Of a stretch of DNA of 55,245 nt, positions 26,178 through 34,012 are shown one piece after another. Where the stretch lies: positions 1-55,245 of the forward strand of contig CAYLZD010000027.1 in NCBI GenBank assembly GCA_964388275.1, given 5' to 3'. Below the pieces are notes generated by a model. The model saw nothing but the letters and a program-made list of their open reading frames with translations, was not told the origin of the DNA and ran no database searches. Made by a program: the position numbers and the translations under genes. How positions within the stretch are numbered: position 1 is the stretch's first letter; the number at the start of each line of letters is the position of its first letter. This stretch comes from JARYLZ01 sp964388275. Lineage in GTDB: Bacteria > Bacteroidota > Ignavibacteria > SZUA-365.

Positions 26178-26615
26178 ATGCCGCATTTCAAGATCAACCC
26201 TCTGACGGAGATGGAGTATCTGTCCCGCCGCATGAAGCGCTTCATAGATGAATTCCCGGAATCGTTTTCAGTGGAGTTCGGCAGCGGTTTTGAACCGAGA
26301 GCGGATATTCTGCAGGATGCAGAAAAAGTCTACGTGCAGATCGAGCTTCCCGGCGTGCGCAAGGAGGATGTCAAGCTGGTGATGAAGGAAGACACTCTGC
26401 AGATTTCCGGCGTCAAGCATCGCAGGCAGGAAACCGGGCAGGCGCAGGAAGTGAAAACCGAATGCGGCTACGGGGATTTCTCGCGAACAATAAAACTGCC
26501 TTGCGAAGTCGACGCTGATTCAGCCGCCGCCGGCTTTGCCGACGGCGTGATCTCGATATGCCTGAACAAGGCCAAAAAGGAAAACGAAAAAGAATTCACG
26601 ATAAATATCCAATAA
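26178..26615 (+). CDS. Small heat shock protein, Hsp20/alpha-crystallin family
   Basis: 145 residues with a strong ribosome binding site AAGGAG at 26164-26169. The alpha-crystallin domain covers about 38-145 (ADILQDAEKVYVQIELPGVR, then GYGDFSRTIKLP and ADGVISICLNKA). The C-terminal I-x-I motif appears as FTINIQ. It is an ATP-independent holdase that keeps unfolded proteins soluble. dnaK follows 49 bases downstream, so holdase and refolding chaperone are probably co-expressed. Confidence 0.94.
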   Translation: MPHFKINPLTEMEYLSRRMKRFIDEFPESFSVEFGSGFEPRADILQDAEKVYVQIELPGVRKEDVKLVMKEDTLQISGVKHRRQETGQAQEVKTECGYGDFSRTIKLPCEVDADSAAAGFADGVISICLNKAKKENEKEFTINIQ

Positions 26616-26635
26616 CGAGCACAGGGGCGGTGTTG

Positions 26636-26641
26636 TATAAT
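26636..26641 (+). promoter_or_regulatory. Candidate -10 box upstream of dnaK
   Basis: A perfect TATAAT sits in the 49-base hsp20-dnaK gap. There is no convincing -35 box at 16-18 bases, so this may be a weak internal promoter giving dnaK expression independent of hsp20, or chance. Confidence 0.3.
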
Positions 26642-26664
26642 AGCCCCCCGGGAGAACGAGAATT

Positions 26665-28569
26665 ATGAGCAAAATCATAGGAATCGATCTGGGCACGACC
26701 AATTCGGTCGTCGCGGTCATGGAAGGCTCCACGCCGGTCGTCATTCCCAACAGCGACGGCGGCAGGACCACCCCCTCCGTGATCGGCTTCAAAAAAGACG
26801 GCGAGCGCGTTGTAGGCAACGCGGCCAAACGCCAGGCGGTCACCAATCCGTCCAATACGGTGTACTCCATAAAACGATTCATGGGACGCTTCCATAGCGA
26901 AGTCGGGCAGGAAATCAGCGAAGTGCCTTACAAGGTCATAGCCGGAGAGAACGGCTCCGCACGGGTGGACGTCGGAGGCCGGATATACTCCCCTCCTGAA
27001 ATCAGCGCCATGGTTCTTCAGGCGCTGAAGAAATCCGCCGAGGATTATCTCGGCCAGCAGGTGAGCGAAGCCGTCATCACCGTCCCCGCGTATTTCAACG
27101 ACGCGCAGAGGCAGGCCACAAAGGACGCCGGTGAAATAGCCGGACTCAAAGTCCGCCGCATAATCAACGAGCCCACGGCAGCCGCGCTGGCTTACGGACT
27201 CGACAAGAAGCAGAAAAACGAAAAGATCGCCGTCTACGATCTCGGCGGCGGCACTTTCGATATTTCGATCCTCGAGCTCGGAGACGGCGTATTCGAGGTG
27301 AAATCCACCAACGGCGACACACATCTCGGCGGTGACGATTTCGACAAGCGTCTGATGGATTTTCTCGCCGATGAATTCCAGCGCGCGGAGGGCGTGGACC
27401 TGCGCCGCGATCCCATGGCCCTGCAGCGCTTGAAGGAAGCCGCAGAGAAGGCGAAGATGGAACTTTCGACTCTGCTGCAGACCGAAGTCAACCTTCCCTT
27501 CATCACCGCCACGGCCGAAGGTCCCAAGCACCTCACCACCACGATCACGCGCACGAAGTTCGAACAGCTCGTTGACGATCTGATCCGCCGGACGGTTGAA
27601 CCCTGCAAACGAGCCATGTCCGACGCCGGTCTGACGCCGAACGATATCGACGAGGTCATACTCGTCGGCGGATCCACGCGCATACCCAAAGTGCAGGATA
27701 CAGTGAAGTCCCTTTTCGGCAAGGAGCCGCACAAGGGCGTGAATCCCGACGAAGTAGTCGCGGTCGGCGCGGCCATACAGGGCGGAGTGCTTTCGGGCGA
27801 CGTCACCGACGTCCTCCTGCTCGACGTGACTCCGCTCTCGCTCGGCATCGAAACGCTGGGCGGTGTAATGACCACTCTTATAAACTCGAACACGACGATC
27901 CCGACGAAAAAGAGCGAGATCTTCTCGACGGCCGCCGACAGCCAGACCTCCGTGGAAATACACATACTTCAGGGAGAGCGCCCGATGGCGGTGGACAACC
28001 GCACTCTGGGCCGTTTCCATCTCGACGGAATCCCGCCCGCGCCCCGCGGAGTGCCGCAGATCGAGGTCACTTTCGATATCGACGCCAACGGCATTCTGAA
28101 CGTCTCGGCCAAGGACAAGGCCACCAGCAAGGAACAGTCCATTCGTATTACATCTTCCAGCGGCTTGAGCAAGGAAGAGGTGGAAAGGATGAAGCGCGAC
28201 GCGCAGGAGCACGCCTCCGACGACCGCAAGAGGAAGGAGGACATCGACACGCGCAACCAGGCCGATTCGCTGCTGTTCCACACCCGCAAGCAGATCGAGG
28301 AATTCAAGGACAAGCTCGATCCGGCCATGGTGACGCGGCTGCAGGAGGGCGCCTCGAAACTCGAGGAGGCGCTCAAGAGCAACATCCCAGCCGACATCAA
28401 GTCGCGCATGGACGAGCTCAACAAGGTCTGGAACGAGGCATCCACGCAGATGTACCAGAGCGCCTCTCAAGCCCAGCAGCCGCCTCCGGGCGACGGCGGC
28501 GGGAGCGGAGACGAAGGCGGGAAGAAGGTGGAAGACGCCGACTACGAAGTGGTGGACGACAACAAGTAA
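26665..28569 (+). CDS. dnaK: Molecular chaperone DnaK (Hsp70)
   Basis: 634 residues, canonical. N-terminal IGIDLGTTNSVVAVMEG, AYFNDAQRQATKDAG, VYDLGGGTFDISILE and VGGSTRIPKVQ define the ATPase domain; the substrate-binding domain starts near 390 (LLLDVTPLSLGIETLGG). The C-terminal tail is Gln/Gly rich and ends DADYEVVDDNK. It acts with DnaJ and GrpE, neither of which is in the window. The start is the ATG at 26665, since MSKIIGIDLGTT is the family start. Confidence 0.98.
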   Translation: MSKIIGIDLGTTNSVVAVMEGSTPVVIPNSDGGRTTPSVIGFKKDGERVVGNAAKRQAVTNPSNTVYSIKRFMGRFHSEVGQEISEVPYKVIAGENGSARVDVGGRIYSPPEISAMVLQALKKSAEDYLGQQVSEAVITVPAYFNDAQRQATKDAGEIAGLKVRRIINEPTAAALAYGLDKKQKNEKIAVYDLGGGTFDISILELGDGVFEVKSTNGDTHLGGDDFDKRLMDFLADEFQRAEGVDLRRDPMALQRLKEAAEKAKMELSTLLQTEVNLPFITATAEGPKHLTTTITRTKFEQLVDDLIRRTVEPCKRAMSDAGLTPNDIDEVILVGGSTRIPKVQDTVKSLFGKEPHKGVNPDEVVAVGAAIQGGVLSGDVTDVLLLDVTPLSLGIETLGGVMTTLINSNTTIPTKKSEIFSTAADSQTSVEIHILQGERPMAVDNRTLGRFHLDGIPPAPRGVPQIEVTFDIDANGILNVSAKDKATSKEQSIRITSSSGLSKEEVERMKRDAQEHASDDRKRKEDIDTRNQADSLLFHTRKQIEEFKDKLDPAMVTRLQEGASKLEEALKSNIPADIKSRMDELNKVWNEASTQMYQSASQAQQPPPGDGGGSGDEGGKKVEDADYEVVDDNK

Positions 28570-28623
28570 ACCGGCGTATATGCCGCGCCATGCGGCGCCT
28601 CATCCGCGATTGCGATTATCTCG

Positions 28624-28650
28624 AACCGCTCCCCCGGGAGCGGTTTTTTT
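28624..28650 (+). terminator. Rho-independent terminator after dnaK
   Basis: Nine-base stem AACCGCTCC / GGAGCGGTT around a CCCG loop, followed by a run of T's (28644-28650). It lies 55 bases after the dnaK stop and would end the hsp20-dnaK transcript. Confidence 0.88.
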
Positions 28651-28657
28651 ATCGGAA

Positions 28658-28687
28658 TTGCAATTATCCGCCTCCCGCGCCTATCTT
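28658..28687 (+). promoter_or_regulatory. Candidate promoter for the Trm112-like gene
   Basis: TTGCAA at 28658-28663 and TATCTT at 28682-28687 with an 18-base spacer, just after the dnaK terminator and about 30 bases before the next ATG. Same style as the candidates at 11484 and 48614. Confidence 0.35.
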
Positions 28688-28718
28688 GCCGCATTGAAAC
28701 TACAGTCAAGGTGACGGC

Positions 28719-28925
28719 ATGATACGCAAAGAACTTCTCGATATACTCGTCTGCCCCATGGGGAAGGCCGAACTGAAGCTCGAGGGCGACACACTTCTCT
28801 GCACGCGCTGCGGCGTGCGCTACCGCATAGAGGACGACATCCCGATAATGCTCATCGAGGAAGCGATACTTCCCGAAGGCATCTCACGCATAGAGGATCT
28901 GCCCTGCGTTAAATCTGCAGAGTAG
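28719..28925 (+). CDS. Trm112-like zinc-binding protein
   Basis: 68 residues, the usual size. It starts MIRKELLDILVCPMGK and has LLCTRCGVRYRIEDDIPIML, a Trm112/YcaR-type fold. The second knuckle has both cysteines (CTRC) but the first has only one (CPMGK), a variant that also occurs in other Trm112-family proteins. Eukaryotic Trm112 activates methyltransferases; the bacterial role is not settled. It is flanked by dnaK upstream and the Spy-like gene downstream. Confidence 0.85.
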   Translation: MIRKELLDILVCPMGKAELKLEGDTLLCTRCGVRYRIEDDIPIMLIEEAILPEGISRIEDLPCVKSAE

Positions 28926-29025
28926 CCGGCAGCCTTTTCGGCCGGCTGGGACTCCGGATTAAACCTCCGGGCTTCTTCACTGTCATATATTCAGACAGTT
29001 GAAAAAAAGCTACAAGGAGGCAAGA

Positions 29026-29496
29026 ATGAAACTGACACCCATCACCGCCCTGCTGATAGCCGCGCTCTGCGCCGGAACCGCCTTCGCGCAGCCGGGCATG
29101 CGCGGAATGAACAGGAAGTCGATCGAGAAACTGAATCTGACGGCGGAACAGGAAAAATCGCTGCGCGACATACGGAACGCGAACGAGAAACAGATGATAG
29201 ACCTGCGCGCATCCATGCAGAAAAAGCGCATCGAACTTGGAGAGCTTCGCAATGCCGAGACGCCGGACCGCGCGGCCGTGGAACGCATTTTCAGTGAAAT
29301 CGGCGACCTGCAACTGCGGCAGAAAATGCTCGCATTCGACGGCGAACAGGCGGCCCTCAAGGTCCTGAACCCCGAGCAGAGAAAAATCTGGAAAGAGATG
29401 AAGGGCGAGCGCTTCAGGAATGCCAAGGATAACAGGGGACGCCACAGGCGCGGAGGCGCCGGCGGCGGGGGCTTCGGCTGCTATCGGAATATGTAA
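29026..29496 (+). CDS. Spy/CpxP-like periplasmic protein (LTXXQ motif)
   Basis: 156 residues from the ATG at 29026, preceded by an excellent AAGGAGG at 29014-29020; the more upstream ATG at 28999 has no such site. Signal peptide (LLIAALCAGTAFAQ) gives a periplasmic protein. The mature part has LNLTAEQEKSLRDI, an LTxxQ-type motif, then long charged helices and a second copy (LNPEQRKIWKEM). The tail is Gly/Arg rich (GRHRRGGAGGGG). The family binds unfolded proteins or metals during envelope stress, which fits its place near dnaK. Confidence 0.8.
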   Translation: MKLTPITALLIAALCAGTAFAQPGMRGMNRKSIEKLNLTAEQEKSLRDIRNANEKQMIDLRASMQKKRIELGELRNAETPDRAAVERIFSEIGDLQLRQKMLAFDGEQAALKVLNPEQRKIWKEMKGERFRNAKDNRGRHRRGGAGGGGFGCYRNM

Positions 29497-29550
29497 ACGG
29501 ACGACTCGATCCGCGCGCGGATTTCTCCGCGGCAATGCTTGTATACTGGA

Positions 29551-29570
29551 CGCGCCCCTTCAGGGGCGCG
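29551..29570 (+). terminator. GC-rich hairpin between convergent genes
   Basis: CGCGCCCC / GGGGCGCG around a TTCA loop, 55 bases after the Spy-like stop. A following T-rich but broken tract (CTTCATTTCA) makes it a weak terminator candidate. Confidence 0.45.
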
Positions 29571-29644
29571 CTTCATTTCAGCGGGATAAACGGCCGGTGA
29601 AAGAGCGGCGGTATCGGGCGGGCCGCCGGCGCGGCTCAGCCCCG

Positions 29645-30373
29645 TCAGGACAGAGGTCCGCCGATCGGTTGAAGATACAATTCCTCGACCATGACATGGG
29701 GCGGCATTGTAACGGCGTGGAATATGCTTTCGGCCACGTCACCGGCTCGCATCATGCGATGGGCGTGCTTCTCCCTGACACGAGGAGGCCAGATATCGGT
29801 GGCCGTTGCGCCCGGGAACACGGTGAGCACGCGCACTCCCCCGCCCCTCACCTCCATGCGCAGGCAGTCGGCCATCGCCTTCAGTCCGGCCTTAGTCGCG
29901 GCGTACAGCGAACTGTCGCGGAAAACGTCCCTGGCGGCGACCGAGGAGACCATCACTACCACGCCGGCTTTGCGCTCGATCATACCGGGCAGCACCGACT
30001 GCGTGCATAAAAACGGTCCGCGGAGATTCACGTTGAGGAGCTTGTCGAACTCCTCGGGCGTCGACGAGCAGAAGGATTTGGAAATCGTCGCGCCAGCATT
30101 GTTGATCAGCACATCCACGCCGCCGAAACGCTCCGTTATTTCGGCCGAGGCGGAGTCGACGGACGCTTTATCGGTGACGTCCATGCGCAGCGGATGTACA
30201 ACGCCCCCGTTTTTGTTTTCCTCCTCCGCGAGGCGCTCCAGCGCCTCCATGTCGCGGCCGGCGGCGGCAACGGCGTATCCGCGGCCCGCAAAAATCCGGG
30301 CGCAGGCCTCGCCAATGCCCCGCCCCGCGCCTGTGATCCAGACGCATCGGCTTTCCCGTTTTTCAGAGATCAT
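29645..30373 (-). CDS. Short-chain dehydrogenase/reductase, possibly sepiapterin-reductase-like
   Basis: 242 residues. NAD(P)-binding TGAGRGIGEAC near 14-24, NNAGA near 90, and catalytic Ser with YAATKAG (Y-x3-K) near 155. The C-terminus reads VEELYLQPIGG, shared by many SDRs. By sequence alone it is a general SDR. Its start overlaps the folE stop by 11 bases and it ends a FolE-PTPS operon, so reduction of 6-pyruvoyl-tetrahydropterin (the sepiapterin-reductase step) is an attractive role. This is inference from context. Confidence 0.85.
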   Translation of the reverse strand: MISEKRESRCVWITGAGRGIGEACARIFAGRGYAVAAAGRDMEALERLAEEENKNGGVVHPLRMDVTDKASVDSASAEITERFGGVDVLINNAGATISKSFCSSTPEEFDKLLNVNLRGPFLCTQSVLPGMIERKAGVVVMVSSVAARDVFRDSSLYAATKAGLKAMADCLRMEVRGGGVRVLTVFPGATATDIWPPRVREKHAHRMMRAGDVAESIFHAVTMPPHVMVEELYLQPIGGPLS

Positions 30374-30989
30374 TTCCCGCGCTCTTGATGAGTCTTAGAA
30401 ATTCCATTCTCGTGCTTTGTTTGACGCAGAATTCGCCCAGCATCGCGCTCGAGGTGGTTATGGAATTCTGCTTTTCGACGCCCCTCATCATCATGCACAT
30501 ATGCCGGGCTTCGCATACCACTGCCACGCCGAGCGGTCGCAGGGCGTCGTTCAGCGCGTTCGCTATCTGCTGCGTCATGCGCTCCTGCACCTGCAGGCGG
30601 CGGGCGAACACGTCAACTATGCGCGGCAGCTTGCTCAACCCCACTATTTTGCCGTCGGGTATGTACGCCACATGGCAGCGACCGAAAAACGGGAGGAGAT
30701 GATGCTCGCACATCGAGTAAAAATCGATATCCCTGACTATCACCATCTCATCGTAATTCTCCTCGAAAATGGCCTTGTTGAGAACCTTCTCGAGATCCTT
30801 ATGATAGCCCTCGGTCATGTAGCGCCAGGCTTTTGCCACGCGGTGCGGTGTTTTCAACAGGCCCGAGCGGCCCGGATCCTCGCCGATTTCGAGAAGCAGT
30901 TCGCGCACGAGAGGTTCCATGGGATCCTGAGCCGCGGAAAGCTCCGCGTCTTCGCGGAAAGCGGCTTCATGTTCAGCGTTGTTCATCAT
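30363..30989 (-). CDS. folE: GTP cyclohydrolase I
   Basis: 208 residues. Zinc ligands are present: C94 and H97 in SMCEHHLLPFFG, and C165 in EARHMCMMMRG. It also has the GLSKLPRIVDVFARRLQVQE segment and QNSITTSS. It converts GTP to dihydroneopterin triphosphate, the first step to folate and biopterin. The gene overlaps the PTPS gene by 4 bases (ATGA), and the SDR gene by 11, so the three are co-translated. Confidence 0.97.
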   Translation of the reverse strand: MMNNAEHEAAFREDAELSAAQDPMEPLVRELLLEIGEDPGRSGLLKTPHRVAKAWRYMTEGYHKDLEKVLNKAIFEENYDEMVIVRDIDFYSMCEHHLLPFFGRCHVAYIPDGKIVGLSKLPRIVDVFARRLQVQERMTQQIANALNDALRPLGVAVVCEARHMCMMMRGVEKQNSITTSSAMLGEFCVKQSTRMEFLRLIKSAGNDL

Positions 30990-31393
30990 TCTCCTTTGTA
31001 TTCGACCACATTGTTTTCAGTTTCGCGCAGTCGAATGCTGTGAAGTCTGCCGGATGGAATTCTGTCACGCAGTCGTTTCCAGACGGCGACCGCAATATTT
31101 TCCGCTGTGGGTATGAGTCCGGCGAGGAAATCGACGTCCGTGTTGAGATTCTTGTGATCGAGACGGTCGATCACTTCCCGCCGGATGATGGACTTAAGCT
31201 CTTTCAGATCCACCACGTAGCCGGTTTCCGGATCTATCCCGCCCTCGACTGTGACTTCGAGCACGTAATTATGTCCGTGTCCGGCCGGGTTGTTGCATTT
31301 GTCGAACAAGGCCTCGTTTTTCTCGTCGGTCCAGGCGGGATTGAACAAGCGGTGGGCCGCCGAGAACGTTTCGCGCCGGGTGACGTACATCAT
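30986..31393 (-). CDS. 6-pyruvoyl-tetrahydropterin synthase, PTPS-II (biopterin) type
   Basis: 135 residues. The nucleophile region reads KCNNPAGHGHNY, i.e. Cys33-x5-His39-Gly-His41, with the third zinc ligand His14 in SAAHRL and catalytic LDHKNL near 78-83. The Cys-x5-HGH spacing is that of PTPS-II, the animal-type enzyme of tetrahydrobiopterin synthesis; queuosine-pathway QueD has Cys-x3-HGH. The tail ETENNVVEYKGE also follows the animal enzyme as I remember it. Automatic pipelines would probably call it QueD. Overlaps folE and the DUF3501 gene by 4 bases each. Confidence 0.88.
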   Translation of the reverse strand: MMYVTRRETFSAAHRLFNPAWTDEKNEALFDKCNNPAGHGHNYVLEVTVEGGIDPETGYVVDLKELKSIIRREVIDRLDHKNLNTDVDFLAGLIPTAENIAVAVWKRLRDRIPSGRLHSIRLRETENNVVEYKGE

Positions 31394-31971
31394 ATTTCCA
31401 GGTCGCCCGCGAGCTGTCGTCGCGTATCGCCATCGAGGATGGTTCTGTGCCTGTAGTTGGGATGATCCATGACCAGCGCAGCCGGCACCAGCACATTCCT
31501 GAAGCTTGCCGCCTGCGCGTCGCTGAAGCCGAATCGCAGGTATCGGACAGCGCTGATACAGCCCTCTCCCTCCTGTGCCGAATCGAAGGCGGCCTCGATC
31601 CGCTCTTCTCCCGTTTCGACGAACACGCTTTTCCCGTCGAGTCCGCGAAGGGATTCCAGGACCATTCCGGCGTGCTGCGGATCGTCGACTTCGATGAACA
31701 TGGTCGCCACCAGTTCGTTGCGCGCCGGTATGAGCTCGTTGTAGGTATCGATTTCGTGGCGGATCGCGGCTTCACGAACCATGCGTTCAATGCGCATCAT
31801 TTCCTGAATCTGCAACAGAACAGTGTCCCGGTTTTCAAAAAGCAGTGTCACATGCCCGCCCACCGACACGCGGCGGAACTCCTTGAGCGCCATGACGCGG
31901 CGCCGGAAGTCGCGCCTGATTTTCTCGTATTCGGCTATGTCGAGGACGTCCTCAAAAAGGATTTTCTCCAT
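31390..31971 (-). CDS. DUF3501 family protein
   Basis: 193 residues. The DUF3501 pattern is seen: RRRVMALKEFRRVSVGGHVT near 23-42, LLFENRDTVLLQIQEMMRIE near 43-62, and YNELIPARNELVATMFIEVD near 78-97. Function unknown; genes of this family are often next to rubrerythrin, as here (stop of rubrerythrin 8 bases upstream). It overlaps the PTPS gene by 4 bases, which puts it in the pterin operon. Confidence 0.85.
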   Translation of the reverse strand: MEKILFEDVLDIAEYEKIRRDFRRRVMALKEFRRVSVGGHVTLLFENRDTVLLQIQEMMRIERMVREAAIRHEIDTYNELIPARNELVATMFIEVDDPQHAGMVLESLRGLDGKSVFVETGEERIEAAFDSAQEGEGCISAVRYLRFGFSDAQAASFRNVLVPAALVMDHPNYRHRTILDGDTRRQLAGDLEI

Positions 31972-31979
31972 TTCCGGAC

Positions 31980-32399
31980 CTAGTCATCCAATGAATCGAG
32001 GGCTTTCAGAAACCGCCCCGCATGAGATTTTTCAGCGCGCGCGAGTGTTTCGAACCACTCCGCAATTTCGGGGAAGCCCTCCTCCCTGGCGGTGCGGGCG
32101 AAACCGGGATACATGTTGGAGTACTCTTGTGTTTCGCCCACTACGGCCGACTTCAGATTGAGGCGCGTATCGCCTACCGGTTCGCCGGTGGCCGGATCGC
32201 CCGCTTCTTCAAGGAACTCGAAATGTCCGAAGGCGTGGCCGGTCTCACCTTCGGCGGTTCCTCTGAAAACCGATGACACGTCGGGGTAACCCTCTATGTC
32301 CGCTCTGCGGGCAAAGTACAGATACCTGATGTTTGTCTGCGCTTCGCCCGCAAAACCGTTCAGTAGATTTCTGTATGTCCGGGACTCCTTGAGTTGCAT
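31980..32399 (-). CDS. Rubrerythrin family protein, diiron domain only
   Basis: 139 residues. Helices with the diiron ligands GEAQTNIRYLYFA, AEGETGHAFGHFEFL and ARAEKSHAGRFLKAL (E-x-x-H type) are visible. The C-terminal rubredoxin-like domain of classical rubrerythrin is absent. Such proteins reduce hydrogen peroxide in the cytosol of anaerobes and microaerophiles, and need an external electron donor. It is the first gene of the rubrerythrin-DUF3501-PTPS-FolE-SDR operon. Confidence 0.9.
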   Translation of the reverse strand: MQLKESRTYRNLLNGFAGEAQTNIRYLYFARRADIEGYPDVSSVFRGTAEGETGHAFGHFEFLEEAGDPATGEPVGDTRLNLKSAVVGETQEYSNMYPGFARTAREEGFPEIAEWFETLARAEKSHAGRFLKALDSLDD

Positions 32400-32442
32400 G
32401 GCGCATCCGGTGATGAAATGTTGATTGACACCCGCTGAATCC

Positions 32443-32910
32443 TCAACCCTTCAACTCGCGCAGCGCCGCGAGCACCTCGTCCACATGCCCCTTCACCTTC
32501 ACCTTCGGGAAGATGCGAAATATCCTACCGTCGGGTCCGATTATGACGGTTCTGCGCTCTATTCCCAGGAAGGTTTTACCGTACATGCTTTTCTCCTTCC
32601 AAGCCCCGTAGGCACTGATCGTGCTCTTGTCGGCGTCGCTGAGCAGCTCGAACGGGAGGTTGAATTTGTCCATGAATTTCCTGTGCGAAGACGCGCTGTC
32701 GGCGCTGACGCCGAGCACTACGGCGCCGGCCGCGCCGATTCGGGAGAAATTGTCACGGAAATCGCAGGCCTCCTGAGTGCAACCCGGGGTATTGTCCTTG
32801 GGATAGAAATAAAGTACTACCGGAACCCCCGGGAAGTCCTTCAGCGAAATCTCCTTTCCGTCGGCGTTGGGCAGGGCGAAAGGCGGAGCTTTTTTTCCTT
32901 CTTCAATCAT
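32443..32910 (-). CDS. bcp: Thioredoxin-dependent peroxiredoxin, BCP/PrxQ type
   Basis: 155 residues. Peroxidatic Cys44 in PKDNTPGCTQEACDF, with a likely resolving Cys49 five residues later as in E. coli BCP. Ends HVDEVLAALRELKG. It reduces hydroperoxides using thioredoxin, which TrxB (7294-8238) can regenerate. It lies 9 bases downstream of the rhodanese gene. Confidence 0.95.
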   Translation of the reverse strand: MIEEGKKAPPFALPNADGKEISLKDFPGVPVVLYFYPKDNTPGCTQEACDFRDNFSRIGAAGAVVLGVSADSASSHRKFMDKFNLPFELLSDADKSTISAYGAWKEKSMYGKTFLGIERRTVIIGPDGRIFRIFPKVKVKGHVDEVLAALRELKG

Positions 32911-32919
32911 ATCGCGCTC

Positions 32920-33237
32920 TCAATATCTGGGTATTGACGGATCGACGGTTTGCGACCAGAGGTTGATGCCGCCGCGGAGGTTATAGACGTGCCGGAAGCC
33001 GGCGCGTTCCAGAAGCGAACAGGCGAAACGGCTACGGGCCCCGTGATGGCAGTAGACGACATGCGCGGCGGCAGGATCGAGTTCCTGAAGTCTCAGCGGC
33101 AGCAGAGCGAGCGGAATGTGCACGGAATCGCCGAGACGCGCGTATTCGCGCTCCCAGGCCTCGCGCACATCCAGCAAAACCGCGTCCGGTTTTTCCTCTA
33201 AAAGATCAGGAAAATCAGCCGGTGATATCTGCTTCAT
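32920..33237 (-). CDS. Rhodanese-like domain protein
   Basis: 105 residues, one rhodanese domain. LLDVREAWEREYA near 21-33 and the active-site loop with Cys63 (VYCHHGARSR). Cytosolic single-domain rhodaneses carry sulfane sulfur as a persulfide. It lies between two peroxiredoxin genes on the same strand, which suggests thiol or persulfide management. Confidence 0.93.
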   Translation of the reverse strand: MKQISPADFPDLLEEKPDAVLLDVREAWEREYARLGDSVHIPLALLPLRLQELDPAAAHVVYCHHGARSRFACSLLERAGFRHVYNLRGGINLWSQTVDPSIPRY

Positions 33238-33264
33238 AACGAACCGCTCAGACTTTGCAACGAA

Positions 33265-33735
33265 TCAGGAAAGTTTTTCGACTTCGCCTATCACGGCCTC
33301 GTAATCCGGTTCCAGCCCGGGATTCTCGGCGATCCAGGAATAGCGCACGACGCCTTCCCTGTCGAGCACGAACACAGCTCTCTGCGCCGCCGTGTATCCG
33401 GGCATCCCCGCGAAATCCTTGATCTCGAGTCCGTACGCCTTGACGGCCGAGCGGTCGTAGTCGCTGAGCAGCGGAAACTCGAGACGGTTGCGCTGCGCGA
33501 ACTCGGCGTTTGCGAACGGTCCGTCCACGCTTATGCCAACCACGTTCGCATCGAGACCGTTCAACCGCGCCATGGAATCCTGGAAGGCGCACATTTCTTT
33601 TGTGCACACGCCGGTGAATGCGCCCGGGTAAAAGGCGAGAACGGTTTTCTTTCCCGCGAAGTCCTTCAATGTTTTCGGTGCGCGATTCGTATCGACGAGT
33701 TTGAATTCAGGGGCGGGTGCGCCGAGAGAGATCAT
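33265..33735 (-). CDS. Peroxiredoxin, AhpE/Prx5-like
   Basis: 156 residues. Peroxidatic Cys44 in FYPGAFTGVCTKEMCAF, second Cys49 nearby. The PGAFTGVCT motif and YTAAQRAVFVLDREG segment are those of the redoxin/AhpE group rather than of BCP. Cytosolic hydroperoxide reduction. It is 27 bases from the rhodanese gene and 22 from dodecin, all on the minus strand. Confidence 0.92.
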   Translation of the reverse strand: MISLGAPAPEFKLVDTNRAPKTLKDFAGKKTVLAFYPGAFTGVCTKEMCAFQDSMARLNGLDANVVGISVDGPFANAEFAQRNRLEFPLLSDYDRSAVKAYGLEIKDFAGMPGYTAAQRAVFVLDREGVVRYSWIAENPGLEPDYEAVIGEVEKLS

Positions 33736-33757
33736 TTTTTCTCCAATTTTTGTGGTT

Positions 33758-33958
33758 TCAGATTTTGCAGCCGAACTTGACGGTGACCTGATACTCCACT
33801 TCGCCGCTGCCGTCGATCATGCGTCCTCTGACCGACTTGATCTCGAACCAGGCGATTTTACGCGTAACAGCCGCCTGATCGGCGGCCGCTTTCACCGCCG
33901 CTTCGATGCTGCTCGTGGAGATTCCAACCACTTCAAGATATTCGAATGCTGCTGTCAT
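33758..33958 (-). CDS. Dodecin family protein
   Basis: 66 residues, full length for dodecin. EYLEVVGISTSSIEAAVKAA at about 6-25 and IAWFEIKSVRG at about 35-45 (with the stacking Trp37), ending VEYQVTVKFG. Dodecins assemble into dodecamers that store flavins or coenzyme A and protect against flavin photochemistry. It begins the peroxiredoxin cluster. Confidence 0.93.
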   Translation of the reverse strand: MTAAFEYLEVVGISTSSIEAAVKAAADQAAVTRKIAWFEIKSVRGRMIDGSGEVEYQVTVKFGCKI

Positions 33959-34012
33959 AATTCCTCCGCTCTATAAACAGTGTAATGGATGACCGGGTTC
34001 CCGGCGCGGCCG

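Noticed and set aside
26596..28470. 624-codon open frame on the minus strand
   Set aside because: It lies entirely opposite dnaK; the protein has no recognisable motif and results from dnaK codon bias.
28924..28948. AGCCGGC/GCCGGCT hairpin after the Trm112-like gene
   Set aside because: Ten-base loop and no T run; not a convincing terminator.
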